From the NCBI RefSeq assembly GCF_002632725.1, contig NZ_NJAI01000003.1:62001-126000 (forward strand): a stretch of 64,000 bases of DNA, written 5' to 3'. The notes beneath the pieces were generated by a model. It did no database searches. It was not told where the DNA came from and saw only the letters and a list, made by a program, of their open reading frames with translations. Below are positions 1 to 9,099 of the stretch, piece by piece (positions within the stretch are counted from its first letter, which is position 1; each line of letters begins with the position of its first letter). The stretch comes from Xenorhabdus hominickii. GTDB lineage: Bacteria; Pseudomonadota; Gammaproteobacteria; Enterobacterales; Enterobacteriaceae. Position numbers and translations under genes: made by a program.

Positions 1-2285
1 CCTGTAGTAATTAATCCACCGTTTACCCATTTTGTTATTAAAGCACTTTCTAACAGAAGCCTGCGTGATGCAGAATCCAATAACGCTTTTGCTGTGGGGC
101 TATTCAATTTACCCGCCAGGCTAGCTGCAACTTTAATAGCATCTCCACCAATAGCGGAAACACCTTTAGCAGCAATTAATCCGCCTAATATAGTATTCGC
201 ATAACTTGAAACATAATAATAAGGAAGTTTGTTTGCATTAAATGGCGCATTCTTTTCGAAACGAGACATTGATGTCAATTTATATAACATATAACTCTTC
301 ATAAATAAATCCAAACCACTTAATCCTGAGCTCAATAAGTAGCCAGCAGACTTATTTGCATTATAAAAAAACTTAAACTTAGGATTTAACTCAGGCCTTT
401 TAAATTTAATCAGCGGTATTTTTATCTTTATATTATTATTGTAATTATCCAACCTGTTAGACCAGTCAAACACTTTTTTTCCTACAAACCTTTTCAAGCC
501 AGACTCAGCATGAGCCATGCCTTTCTTAATTTTACCTGATACTCCTTGATTTTCATATTCTTCAATTTTTTTTAGAAACTTATAATATTCTTTCTCGGTT
601 AATTCGAGATATTGTCCTTGCTTTATTTCAAGCCCCAAATAATCTAAGATTTTAGGCACAAGTTTATGCGTTACCTGTTTAACACTCAACACATGTAAAT
701 GTAATATCCCTTTATATGATAACTCTGTTGTAAATACATACAGTCTAGCCAATAAATTGCCAACGACACTGAGTATTATATCTATTCCCCGATTGAGGAA
801 CCTTGCAATGGAACCTTTATCAACGCCATCATGGCCCAGTGAATTCACTATTCCATTGAGGGCAACTTCCCACGCATTATTTCCGTCTATGGCCAATGGA
901 CCCGCAATAATACTTTCCATCGCCAACAGCCCCTCTTCTGAATGCTTTAGCGGCTCCATTAATTCAGCGTGTAAAATACAGAATCGTTCAAATTCTTTTG
1001 CATCATCTTCGGTATAAATGTCCTTTTTATCAGATACGGAGAAAAAATTCTTAAAATAGTGTGTAAGCCCACCTAATTTACCTGCAATCATTTCACTTTC
1101 AAAAAAACATTTATAAAATTCAAGAATTTCTTTCTTTCTATCTTTTACACTCTTAATCGGCGTAGTTAATTTAGGCCACCAAGTTTTCCAATTTTCTTGG
1201 TGAATACACTCCTCAACACATTTTTTAATTTCTTTATTTTTTGATGCCGCTAATATCTCAACAAAATTCCCTATCGTAAGAGGATACATATTAGTTGCAC
1301 TATAGCTTAGCTCCCAAAGATTAAGTAACATATACGCCATTAAAATATCACGCTGATATCCCACCGGATCATGCAAGACCACAATCTTCGCTTTATCTTT
1401 GTAATAAGGGCAGATAAGACTGTCGATATAACGCATTTCCATCTCGGCATCCATGAAAAAACTGCCTTCCGTCGTGATATCCCCCAAATCAGCAGCGTGT
1501 AAAAGCGGATCGGATAATTGATTTTTGTATGCCTGAAATTGTTTTTCAGGATCTTTGAAATCTTCCACTAATCTGTCGAAATGTTCTTGTCTGGCATCAA
1601 TAGCATAATCTGATGCCTCACTGTCTAAATCCACAAATTGCATCGCACTCTTGCGGAAGGTTTTATCGTTATCCATCTTATTCAGGACAGATTTAGCCAG
1701 CTCGACTTCACTGTAAACGATACTGATTTGGGTCACATCTTTATCCATCGCCAAAAAAGGATAGCCTAATCCGGCTGTACCGCTGGCAGGGTGGATTTCT
1801 TCCCACGATGAGCTTCCGGCTGTTTGCTCATATTTGGTGTATTTTGTGACCATCCCCCTTTTGCCCTCTAAGGTGACAATTTCAGGGCTGAATTTGAAAA
1901 TCAGTAATTTGCCATTCTGTTGGGAGCCACGGGTTTTAATCGCCTCTTCTTCTTTGACATAGATCCAACCCGGTCTTGGCATTCGAATGCTATAGCCCCC
2001 CAGAACGCTGGCACTTAATGAATCATCATCAGGATCAATAAACGTACTTATTGGCGGCGGTAATTGAGCATCTATCCATGTGTCACCAAAAAAATTCATA
2101 TAGGCATATCTGACAGGATAAACCGGCCGGATATTGGCGTCACAGGGCCTGACAACGGTATCCATATCCAACTCATGAGGTATGCGTGCCTTCGCCTCAT
2201 CGACCATTTTTTCAAACGTTTTTGCCGCTTTTTTCGCGGCGGTCTCAAGAGCGTCACCCGCGCTCGTTAATATCGATTTTTCCAT
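1..2285 (-). CDS. VasX-like T6SS effector with MIX motif (partial, C-terminus beyond window)
   Basis: Large effector encoded last in the TssF-VgrG-DUF4123 operon. The ATG at 2285 follows a strong AGGAGAG site 18 bp after the DUF4123 stop. About 761 codons are readable without a stop and the gene leaves the window at base 1. Residues 54-61 read PVYPVRYA, which resembles the VasX N-terminal region. Residues 104-110 read RPGWIYV, matching the MIX core hRxGhhYhh that marks T6SS effectors. The visible C-terminal part has hydrophobic helices (for example IDIILSVVGNLLARLYVF), which would suit a membrane-active toxin such as the colicin-like VasX. Membrane targeting is inferred, since the C-terminal end is not seen. 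The 3' half is AT-rich relative to the vgrG gene. Its immunity gene would lie to the left, outside the window. Confidence 0.75.
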   Translation of the reverse strand, partial: MEKSILTSAGDALETAAKKAAKTFEKMVDEAKARIPHELDMDTVVRPCDANIRPVYPVRYAYMNFFGDTWIDAQLPPPISTFIDPDDDSLSASVLGGYSIRMPRPGWIYVKEEEAIKTRGSQQNGKLLIFKFSPEIVTLEGKRGMVTKYTKYEQTAGSSSWEEIHPASGTAGLGYPFLAMDKDVTQISIVYSEVELAKSVLNKMDNDKTFRKSAMQFVDLDSEASDYAIDARQEHFDRLVEDFKDPEKQFQAYKNQLSDPLLHAADLGDITTEGSFFMDAEMEMRYIDSLICPYYKDKAKIVVLHDPVGYQRDILMAYMLLNLWELSYSATNMYPLTIGNFVEILAASKNKEIKKCVEECIHQENWKTWWPKLTTPIKSVKDRKKEILEFYKCFFESEMIAGKLGGLTHYFKNFFSVSDKKDIYTEDDAKEFERFCILHAELMEPLKHSEEGLLAMESIIAGPLAIDGNNAWEVALNGIVNSLGHDGVDKGSIARFLNRGIDIILSVVGNLLARLYVFTTELSYKGILHLHVLSVKQVTHKLVPKILDYLGLEIKQGQYLELTEKEYYKFLKKIEEYENQGVSGKIKKGMAHAESGLKRFVGKKVFDWSNRLDNYNNNIKIKIPLIKFKRPELNPKFKFFYNANKSAGYLLSSGLSGLDLFMKSYMLYKLTSMSRFEKNAPFNANKLPYYYVSSYANTILGGLIAAKGVSAIGGDAIKVAASLAGKLNSPTAKALLDSASRRLLLESALITKWVNGGLITT

Positions 2286-2303
2286 TTCTCTTCTCTCCTT
2301 GTG

Positions 2304-3515
2304 TTAACTTAATGCCCGGTTTTTAAAACAATACTCATAACAAGCCAGCGCCCGCACCTCTTGCGCCTGTGCTTCGGCACAGGCATGCTGCCATGCCCGC
2401 TGCCAGAGCGCTTCGTTATCCCGCGCCAGACTTCTGCCCGCCACCAGATACAGAATCGAACGCTGATGGGCGAATCCCGCCAGACAGGCAAGATTGGCCT
2501 GTTGCACCACAAAGGCGGGCAGGTGTTCTTGCTGTTCGGGCGACAGTTCAGGCTGGGTCTCTGCAATAAATTTCACTATCTGCGCCACCGCCCGCGCTTG
2601 GGTCTGCCCCGCCAATATGCCCACCAGAGAGCGGTTGATGGCCACGGGAGCCGTTTTTTCCTGATCCAGGCTGTTTTCAGCCACAGAAAGGGCGTAGTAC
2701 TGCCCCGTCTGGCTGTCGAAGTAACCGATCCGCATTATCGGGCGCATAAAGTGCATCAGTTGTTCATCCGGCAGGCTTTTCAGTAGCGGGAGCAAGCCTT
2801 GTGGCACATAGAAGCGGTAAAACACCCAGGATTGGTGTTGTTCATTTCTCAGATAGGTGAATTTACGCAGGTGATTACGGATCACAGGAAATGGCTGGTC
2901 ACTGTCGATAAAAATGCCTGATTCTGGAGTGGTCGGCTGAGTAATCTTTTGCTGAAAAGCAGAGTACACCGTAGTGTCATCCGTTAATTCCACCAGATAA
3001 GGGGCGCTGTCTTCGAGCGTGATTTGGGTTTCCCCCTGAAACAAGCTTTCCCATCGCAGGTTGGAGACCATCAGGTCAGGCACGATAAAACTGCCCATGA
3101 CCCGACGGTAAACCGTGGCATCAATCACCATATAGCGGTACTGCCCGCATGCTCTGGAGGGCATGGTTTCCGTTACAGTGAACTGCAATATGCCCCGCTC
3201 GGCAGGCAAGGGGGCGTTGATATTGTGTTCGTTCAGCGGGATCACCTGTGCATTCCTCTCCACCCCCTGCCGGAACTGCCGCAATAGCGGCAATTCGACA
3301 TAAGGGCTGGCGGCAAGGTATTCAGGCAACGGCTGAATACTTTGATATTGCCCCGGTGAATGTCCCGCCTGCAGGACATATTCCGCCAGTGCCGACAGAG
3401 CCTGCGGCTTGCTCGTTGCACGGACAATCGACTGGGCAGAGTAGTGCTCGCCTTGTGGCGTGGTATAGGCATAATCCACCACCCAATGTTCGGCATAATC
3501 GGGTATCCAGGACAT
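2304..3515 (-). CDS. DUF4123 domain T6SS effector adaptor/chaperone
   Basis: A 403-residue protein between vgrG and the effector, which is the classic place for a DUF4123 adaptor that loads a cargo effector on the VgrG tip. The DUF4123 core lies at about residues 125-265, with YMVIDATVYR, the WESLFQGE block, DSAPYLVEL and the SWVFYRFYVPQGL block in the family order. The roughly 130-residue C-terminal extension is rich in Gln and Ala and probably recognises the specific effector (inference). Its start overlaps the vgrG stop by one base, indicating translational coupling. It is longer than the second DUF4123 protein of this window (256 residues), and the two N-termini do not look alike. Confidence 0.85.
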   Translation of the reverse strand: MSWIPDYAEHWVVDYAYTTPQGEHYSAQSIVRATSKPQALSALAEYVLQAGHSPGQYQSIQPLPEYLAASPYVELPLLRQFRQGVERNAQVIPLNEHNINAPLPAERGILQFTVTETMPSRACGQYRYMVIDATVYRRVMGSFIVPDLMVSNLRWESLFQGETQITLEDSAPYLVELTDDTTVYSAFQQKITQPTTPESGIFIDSDQPFPVIRNHLRKFTYLRNEQHQSWVFYRFYVPQGLLPLLKSLPDEQLMHFMRPIMRIGYFDSQTGQYYALSVAENSLDQEKTAPVAINRSLVGILAGQTQARAVAQIVKFIAETQPELSPEQQEHLPAFVVQQANLACLAGFAHQRSILYLVAGRSLARDNEALWQRAWQHACAEAQAQEVRALACYEYCFKNRALS

Positions 3516-5524
3516 TATTCCGATGACTCCTGCGGCTTACGGGCTTTTTCCCGGCAATCCTCTGCCATGACCAACCCTTCATTGGCTGAGCCGCTGAGTG
3601 ACGGCACGGTGCCCGGGCTGCCCCCCGTTACCGACACATCCCCTTGCAGGGTGATTTTGCCGGTGATCGTTACTCCTGAACCATCCAGCTTAATCGATCC
3701 TGCCTTGCCTTTGATCAGTACGGTTTCGCTGGCCTGTAGGGTATGGACTTTCGTCAGGCTCTGGATGTTGTTGACCACATTCAGGGTATAGTTGTTGTTG
3801 ATTCTGGCGGTTTTGTCCCGCCCCACTTCTTGCAAGTGATCGGCAAAGATATTTTCTTGCCAGTTGTTATTGATGCGGGTTTTGCGATCTTTGGTGATAG
3901 TTTCAAACTGGTTCAGGTCAATCTGGATGTGCTGTTCATGCATAATCCTGATGAATTCATCGTTGCCGATTTCATGTTTACGGTTGTTCAGGACATGGTG
4001 GCTTTCATCGTGACCAACCCGTTGGGTTTTATCGTGGTTTATCTGGATAAGCTGATCTTTCTGGGCGTGGATATAGATCTCTTCACTGCCTTTCGCATCT
4101 TCAAAGCGCAATTCGTTAAATCCCTCACCTTTGTGGGTGTGGGTCTTGAAGGTGGTGCGCGTTTTTTCCGCCGGCAGATCCAACGGTGGGCGGTTGCGCC
4201 CGTTGTAGGTACAGCCCGTCACTATCGGGCGATCAATATCGCCATTCAGGTAGGAAATAATCACTTCCTGACCAATGCGCGGAATGGCCATAAAACCGTA
4301 GCCATCACCATTCCATCCCTGTGCTACACGTATCCAGCAGGAAGCACGGTCATCCGCTTCATCATAACGGTTCCAATGGAAATGAACTTTGATAGCACCA
4401 TGTTTATCAACGTAGATCTCCTCACCTTCCGGCCCTACGACGGTTGCAACTTCATCTCCATCCGCCAGCGGCTTATATCGGAAAGGCGGACGCCAATCCT
4501 GCCTGCCCGGAATAAAGGTAACGTGATTAGTTAACGTTGTCCCTTCTCCCGCATCTCTGGAAGCTTGTGGTTGATGTCCATGATGCGTGACAGTAATAAC
4601 CTGCCAGCGATCATTCATTGTCACAATCGGATGGGATTGTAGAACGAAGATCCGACCCGGTCTTAATTTGATACAGTTGGTACTCGCTTTACCGATTTTG
4701 CTCTGGTTCTGCAACTGCTCCAAACGCAATTGGGTGAAAGGGCGGCCTTCTGCATCCATCTGAAAACGGCCATAACTTTCAAATACAGAATGGTTCCCGC
4801 CATTATCTGATGCAGCCAGATGTTGCAGAGGATAGGAAGGCCGAAGGAAATTATTATCTTTATGGATCGTTTCATCCGGGCACAGATATTCGCCGTAATT
4901 CCACTGCCATGCCGTCAAATCACTGTTATCCGTGTTTGCCTGTACGTTGTAGGTCAACGTTAATGCCGCCAACATGCCGAGGTGGGAATTGCTGTAAAAC
5001 AGTTTGTCCTCTTCGAACCAGAATATAATGCCTTCTTCCGCCGCCAGCCGGCACCAGAATTCATAGGAAGATTCGCGTTTCTGGGTGGTATATTCCCGTA
5101 TCGAATGCTGCTGATGATCTTTGTAAAACTTGTTATCAGCCTTGATGCGATGCTCTTTAAGCAACTGCCCAAGAATATCGGGTACAGATTGATGATGGAA
5201 AATCCGGCTATCCTGATTGAGCGTCATTAACCACATTTCCGGGCGAATAATAAAAGTGTAATAGGTTTGTCGCCCATTGGTATTTCCCTGCTCTGCCCCT
5301 GCCACAACGCCATTAACGGTTCGCTCGATGATGCCATCCCTGATAACCGTCAGAGAAGCGCTGGAACCCAATTGTTCATTGAGTGCCACGTTGTTAAAAG
5401 CGCTGACGGCTGTGATAGAAAGGTGAAACAGTTGTGACAGCCCTTCCTGTAAGCTGAAATTCACTACCTGAAACGTTGTCTGCGGCAATGCACCTATCTG
5501 GCAAGTGAAAACTAATCCATCCAT
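3515..5524 (-). CDS. vgrG: Type VI secretion spike protein VgrG
   Basis: 669 residues. It forms the trimeric spike that caps the Hcp tube and carries the effector. The N-terminal gp27-like part includes the NQDSRIFHHQSVPDIL and FWCRLAAEEGI blocks typical of VgrG. The central gp5 OB-fold carries RVAQGWNGDGYGFMAIPRIG and VIISYLNGDIDRPIVTG. The C-terminal part (about residue 470 onward) is a repeat-rich needle with many His and Asn residues, ending in a Gly-Ser-rich segment (SVTGGSPGTVPSLSGS). There is no extra catalytic domain. The start is supported by AAGGAG eight bases upstream. It lies 12 bp after the TssF-like gene, in the same operon. It is closely related to the second VgrG at 11986-13992, above all in the OB-fold. 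Confidence 0.95.
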   Translation of the reverse strand: MDGLVFTCQIGALPQTTFQVVNFSLQEGLSQLFHLSITAVSAFNNVALNEQLGSSASLTVIRDGIIERTVNGVVAGAEQGNTNGRQTYYTFIIRPEMWLMTLNQDSRIFHHQSVPDILGQLLKEHRIKADNKFYKDHQQHSIREYTTQKRESSYEFWCRLAAEEGIIFWFEEDKLFYSNSHLGMLAALTLTYNVQANTDNSDLTAWQWNYGEYLCPDETIHKDNNFLRPSYPLQHLAASDNGGNHSVFESYGRFQMDAEGRPFTQLRLEQLQNQSKIGKASTNCIKLRPGRIFVLQSHPIVTMNDRWQVITVTHHGHQPQASRDAGEGTTLTNHVTFIPGRQDWRPPFRYKPLADGDEVATVVGPEGEEIYVDKHGAIKVHFHWNRYDEADDRASCWIRVAQGWNGDGYGFMAIPRIGQEVIISYLNGDIDRPIVTGCTYNGRNRPPLDLPAEKTRTTFKTHTHKGEGFNELRFEDAKGSEEIYIHAQKDQLIQINHDKTQRVGHDESHHVLNNRKHEIGNDEFIRIMHEQHIQIDLNQFETITKDRKTRINNNWQENIFADHLQEVGRDKTARINNNYTLNVVNNIQSLTKVHTLQASETVLIKGKAGSIKLDGSGVTITGKITLQGDVSVTGGSPGTVPSLSGSANEGLVMAEDCREKARKPQESSE

Positions 5525-5536
5525 TGTAGAAACTCC

Positions 5537-7279
5537 TTACATAATTGAGCGATAACCTTGAATCATTGAAGGTGCCAGATACCATTCCGTCCCTGAAGGT
5601 TGGCTGAGCACGCACATTCGCAGCCATGTCCCCTGGGCAAGGCAGAACGGGAAGAATTGGTATAGTGAATTGGCGAATCGATATATTTCGCCGGCATCGA
5701 TATAAGCGGTTTCATCCAGCATCAGGGTAACCAGCAGACAGCGAACGGGTCTGTCCCGGATTATTCTGTCACCCCATTTTGCCTCTATATTGGTGATCCC
5801 CCCGATCATGCGCCGGATATTTCGGCTGGTTAAGCGATCGATATCTGCATACAGATCAAAATCCTGTAGTAGCTGTTTGACTGACGTGCTCATCTCCAAT
5901 AAATGGCTGCCGACAGAATAATGCGATAACAAATCCCAATGACGATGGCTATCAACAATCGGAGGATAAGTTTGTGAAGTTGGAGTGATATTTTTTAATT
6001 GAAAAATGTCGGGAACATTTTCTCCCGCCTGACAGATCTCGCCCAGTACAAGAGGTGCTTGATATTGTTCAAAGCCATAAAAATGGCAAGTGAATTCACG
6101 CTCAGGTGGTTTACGCATCAACTCCGCTTTGCTGTCATAGAAAATCAGCTCGTACTGTATTCTGCCCAGTGCATCTTTACTGACTTCAAGCGCATAGAAC
6201 CAAGCTTTGTCATACTCTGGGTGATAACGTTCCATACCTGTCAGGAGGCTGACCGGATAAAACAGGTATTCATCCCCGCGTCTTTCCTCTTCTGTGTTTG
6301 GCTCATTTTTCAGTTCAATACCTGAAATATGCAAAACACCCTGAGTCGGCATGAGAGGTAAGCGATAGCGCGCTGTTTCTGGTGTAAAAGGAAGTGTCAC
6401 TTGGCTGTTACGCGCCATATTAACCACAGGTGCGCAATTAAGCTGGAATGCAGACTTTATTTGAGCTGCTGACAACGGCAATACTGTATTCAAAGTCAGA
6501 ACGATACTGAATTCACGCTGTTTTGTCAGTTTCAATCGCTTTGCCATTGTCGGCAGAGGTAAATTCAGAAATTGGTTAACATGTGGCAGATAAAGAGACT
6601 CAACTAACAATTGTGGTGCCCAGTTATCCCCTACCGCAGATGACAGAACCAATCGGGAAGCGCCTGAGCGCGGTTCAAACCGATCTCCGTGTGCTTTATA
6701 AACTTGCCCGTCATGATACAGTTCAGCACCATCATAATATTGAGTCAGTCCCAGCATCAGAGCATTAGCAACTTGCTCATCACTGCTCAGGAACAAATTA
6801 ATCGGCTGAGTTAGCCACTCTTCTTCCTTACCAGTATAGTGAAATTTTAAGGTGACTTTAGTTGTCTGTACTTGATGAGTTATGTCACGTGACACTAATA
6901 TCAAAGGCTCAATAGGACATTCTCGGCAAGTGACAAATGGCTGTTGATGATGAGTATGAACTTCTGTTCCTGCCGGTATGGAAAAAGCAAAATCCCCCTG
7001 CATGATACTATCAAACTGAATAATGCTGGTCGCAGGAATACCTTTGATCGTCTGTGCCCGTAATTTTTGCAGTAACGGCTGAGTCAACTCAGGGAAGGCA
7101 TCATCCACCTTCTGATTCAAACGAGCCATTAAAGCAGCAAAGCCCTCATTAACCTTTTCAGCATCAGGATCCCTGCCACTAAGTACATCTTCAAGATGTG
7201 ACTTCTCTTTACACGCAGATTTTGCAAGTTGCCTTAGGTAATCAATTTCCCACTGATAATAATATTCAAACGATTTCAC
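5537..7279 (-). CDS. TssF-family T6SS baseplate subunit (orphan copy)
   Basis: About 580 residues, the usual length for TssF. The N-terminus (FEYYYQWEIDYLRQLA, then a segment ending LDDAFPELTQ-like, here VDDAFPELTQPLL) and the TSIIQFDS motif match TssF/ImpG proteins of the baseplate wedge. The open frame reaches back to 7348, but the GTG at 7279 has GGAG six bases upstream and gives the family N-terminus, so I prefer that start. No tssG, tssK or other structural genes accompany it. It heads an operon with vgrG, DUF4123 and effector, exactly as the second copy does at 10184-11941. The protein may be a module-specific baseplate part that favours its own VgrG (inference). Confidence 0.8.
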   Translation of the reverse strand: MKSFEYYYQWEIDYLRQLAKSACKEKSHLEDVLSGRDPDAEKVNEGFAALMARLNQKVDDAFPELTQPLLQKLRAQTIKGIPATSIIQFDSIMQGDFAFSIPAGTEVHTHHQQPFVTCRECPIEPLILVSRDITHQVQTTKVTLKFHYTGKEEEWLTQPINLFLSSDEQVANALMLGLTQYYDGAELYHDGQVYKAHGDRFEPRSGASRLVLSSAVGDNWAPQLLVESLYLPHVNQFLNLPLPTMAKRLKLTKQREFSIVLTLNTVLPLSAAQIKSAFQLNCAPVVNMARNSQVTLPFTPETARYRLPLMPTQGVLHISGIELKNEPNTEEERRGDEYLFYPVSLLTGMERYHPEYDKAWFYALEVSKDALGRIQYELIFYDSKAELMRKPPEREFTCHFYGFEQYQAPLVLGEICQAGENVPDIFQLKNITPTSQTYPPIVDSHRHWDLLSHYSVGSHLLEMSTSVKQLLQDFDLYADIDRLTSRNIRRMIGGITNIEAKWGDRIIRDRPVRCLLVTLMLDETAYIDAGEIYRFANSLYQFFPFCLAQGTWLRMCVLSQPSGTEWYLAPSMIQGYRSIM

Positions 7280-7332
7280 AACTGACTCCTTTTCCTTAAA
7301 GTGGTATGTTGTGAGAGTGACCACTTTGCATT

Positions 7333-7365
7333 TATACCCGTCCTTCAAGTTACAGCGTTGTTGGC
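7333..7365. repeat. Fragment of a common enterobacterial intergenic repeat
   Basis: The sequence TATACCCGTCCTTCAAGTT followed by ACAGCG resembles the short intergenic repeats often seen in Photorhabdus, Xenorhabdus, Serratia and Yersinia (TATACCCGT..TTCAAGTTGCAG type). This is recognised from memory. Only one copy is seen here, so the call is tentative. Confidence 0.35.
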
Positions 7366-7692
7366 ATCCTGAAATACATAGGGTATATGTTTAGTTTATT
7401 AATTTCAGGTAAGTGCAGAATCTTTATTAATTCTTATTAATTAAAAATAACTGCTTAATATATACGCTGTCGGGTGTATGTCAAAACAAAAAATAGCGAA
7501 CATATTGTTCCTTTATTCCCATTTATTCATCTAAAAAATATTAGAATCTCTAAATATTATTATTCAAAATTAATAAATCAATTTGATGAACTGATGCATT
7601 CGCCATTAAAAGCTTAAAATACACGATAGGGGAATCTAACTATTGGAGGCATTACCATTATATCAAGTAACCTTTCACCAGCCCTCTATTGA
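7366..7692. other. AT-rich non-coding stretch
   Basis: About 330 bp upstream of the first TssF-like gene. It is AT-rich and contains no convincing open frame. It must hold the promoter of the minus-strand T6SS operon, but I cannot single out -35/-10 boxes with confidence. Confidence 0.5.
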
Positions 7693-7917
7693 CTAGACAG
7701 GAATAAAGCTGAACACATCTGGGTAAGGGAGTCCCGTCTGAGTTTTCGTCATACATTGGCAACGGAACTGATAAAAGCGCCGGGGCGTAACCTGCAACTG
7801 GTTAAAGGGTTACTGGGGCATAGCCGTGTGTCTGCAACGATGGAATATATTGATATGGAGATAGCGAGCAAAACGCTGGAGAGTGAGCTGTCGTTGTCTA
7901 TGGATCTATCCGTGTAG
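7693..7917 (+). pseudogene. C-terminal fragment of a tyrosine recombinase
   Basis: 75 codons without a proper start, bounded upstream by an in-frame TGA at 7690. The reading FRHTLATELI, LVKGLLGHSRVSAT, MEYIDME matches the C-terminal catalytic end of phage-type integrases: the box-II Arg, the LLGH histidine box and the nucleophile Tyr. The box-II His position appears substituted and the catalytic N-terminal half is gone. It ends at TAG 7915-7917. It is probably the remnant of an element once inserted here and is not related closely to the intact integrase at 20191-21462. Confidence 0.75.
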
Positions 7918-8115
7918 TTATTTATAAAGAAGTATAAAAAACAGGGAGGGACACCATGTTGGATGGCGTGGAGAAAAGAGGTGGTTCTGCCCTGTATCAC
8001 ATGGAGGGGGTGAAAAAAGGAAAATATGTCATCGTCCTATCTTCCATTCAAGTGAAGTTTTTACCTTACTTGATATCAGAATCAAGTACTGGAATCATTA
8101 CCTTGAACGAAAAAA

Positions 8116-8141
8116 AGAGTGCTTGCTTATGCAGGCACTCT
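8116..8141. terminator. Strong bidirectional intrinsic terminator
   Basis: Perfect 7-bp stem AGAGTGC/GCACTCT extended by TTGC/GCAG (one wobble), loop TTAT. It is followed by a T-rich run on the plus strand and preceded by an A-run that would serve the minus strand. It isolates the integrase fragment from the island-like DNA to the right. Confidence 0.8.
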
Positions 8142-8279
8142 GTATTTTTTATTTACGGCTTTTTAAACATTATTACGCAAATCAGAATTACAAATTGATT
8201 AACATTGTTCTTAACAGCCGTAAATTTTAACTCACTTGTTAATTATCTGATAACCTTCAACAAATGAGCTCTTAAAATT

Positions 8280-8296
8280 TGGTGCCGGAGGCGGAA
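8280..8296 (-). other. tRNA-3'-end-like sequence, possible island attachment site
   Basis: TGGTGCCGGAGGCGGAA reads like the reverse complement of a tRNA 3' end (CCA tail plus acceptor stem). Its first ten bases are identical to the tRNA-Phe remnant at 21628-21637, and 15 of 17 match overall (there CTCGGAA instead of GGCGGAA). It also resembles the end of tRNA-Leu. It could be the far att site of the P4-like island whose integrase lies at 20191-21462. The match is short, so this is a hypothesis. Confidence 0.35.
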
Positions 8297-8562
8297 AGCA
8301 TTATAACTCGTTGAATATATAAAGTCTATTCTCTTTCATTCCGTTTATGCCCCTTTTAATGCCCCCAGATTTTTTTGCTTACTTTTTCTTTTGTATCTAA
8401 CTGATTTTAATTATTTATATCACTTATTGCGTGTTTTTTTAATTAGCTTAAAGCAAAAAAGCCGTGAGGGTTAAAAATGGTCAAATTGGGCTGCCATTTT
8501 ACGCTCAGGGCTTAAGATAAAAAATGTTCATTTTTACGACATCGATCACAAATTGAAGCGGA
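8297..8562. other. Non-coding AT-rich stretch downstream of the small regulator
   Basis: 266 bp with T-rich runs and no supported gene. It lies downstream of the minus-strand Nlp gene and may contain its terminator, but no clean hairpin-plus-U-run was found. Confidence 0.4.
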
Positions 8563-8832
8563 TTATTCCTGTGGCTTAGAGCGGGCTTTCCTCTCTAATA
8601 ATTCACCAGTATAAGAATCGAAATAACGGCTGGGCCAGATCTCTGAGGGATGGATGCCAAGATAATCTGCAATGATCCATTCACCTTTCGGCCACGGTCT
8701 GCTGAATGCATTTGCCAATGTCGATGAACTGAGTCCTGCCTCACGAGAAACCGCTGCTAAGGTTGTCCCGCGTTTGCGCAATGCGGCGATGATATCGGCC
8801 TGATGCCAATCATTCCTAACGTTGTTATTCAT
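8563..8832 (-). CDS. Ner/Nlp-family small DNA-binding regulator (copy B)
   Basis: 89 residues. The sequence DWHQADIIAALRKRGTTLAA, a helix-turn-helix with LSSSTLANAFSRPWPKGE, and the tail IHPSEIWPSRYFD are typical of the Ner/Nlp (SfsB-like) family of lambda-repressor-like regulators. The frame opens at 8850, but alignment with its paralogue at 38280-38561 and the GGAAGGGGTAGCAGGA leader place the start at the internal ATG 8832. The two proteins are near-identical from the Trp-His motif to IWPSRYFD. Upstream lies a structured leader (8868-9041) also shared with the paralogue. Its role is unknown; a regulator of the mobile element or its cargo is likely. Confidence 0.8.
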   Translation of the reverse strand: MNNNVRNDWHQADIIAALRKRGTTLAAVSREAGLSSSTLANAFSRPWPKGEWIIADYLGIHPSEIWPSRYFDSYTGELLERKARSKPQE

Positions 8833-8867
8833 TCCTGCTACCCCTTCCATTAATTAATATTGATGGT

Positions 8868-9041
8868 GGCGATTCAAGCAGGGTTCGCAATACCGGAGAT
8901 CAACCAATCCGGCGAGGCCGAAGCCTCCCCCACCTGAACCGCCATAGAAAAGGCGAACGCAGGCGCACTGGCAGAAACATCCTACCAGTGGGTTGATCAT
9001 TACAGGGTTGCGAATCCCCGACCATCGGATTTTGCCAATGG
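8868..9041 (-). ncRNA. Candidate structured leader RNA upstream of nlp-like gene (copy B)
   Basis: Read on the minus strand, this ~170-nt segment has the same helices as 38078-38247. They are: a hairpin 9041-9035/9028-9022; a long-range helix 9020-9008/8890-8879 with a one-base bulge; helix 8998-8991/8905-8898; hairpin 8990-8982/8974-8966; a CCTG..CGCC/GGCG..CAGG hairpin near 8965-8935; and GAGGC-TTCG-GCCTC at 8927-8914. Differences from the other copy keep the pairing. The 3' part (8878-8868) can also pair with the GGCGGTTCAGG arm, which suggests an alternative fold. It ends 35 nt before the start codon. I can name no known RNA family for it. Confidence 0.7.
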
Positions 9042-9049
9042 CGGGAATA

Positions 9050-9099
9050 CTTTAACTGATTGTTTTACCTAACACAATAATCGAACGGCTAAGTTTAAC
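9050..9099 (-). promoter_or_regulatory. Conserved promoter-proximal block upstream of the structured leader (copy B)
   Basis: On the minus strand it reads GTTAAACTTA then CGTTCGATTATTG and ends in GTTAAAG, as does 38020-38069 at the same distance from the other copy of the leader. Conservation outside the RNA helices suggests a promoter or operator. Exact -35/-10 boxes are not clear. Confidence 0.45.

Noticed and set aside
3743..4534. 263-codon plus-strand frame opposite vgrG
   Set aside because: Antisense shadow of the VgrG repeat region; the vgrG reading has clear family motifs.
7956..8198. 80-codon plus-strand frame
   Set aside because: It runs through the strong terminator at 8116-8141, which a real gene would not contain in its middle.
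8868..9041. Structured leader considered as a retron ncRNA or tRNA-like element
   Set aside because: No reverse transcriptase is nearby, and the fold lacks tRNA arms and a retron msr/msd layout.
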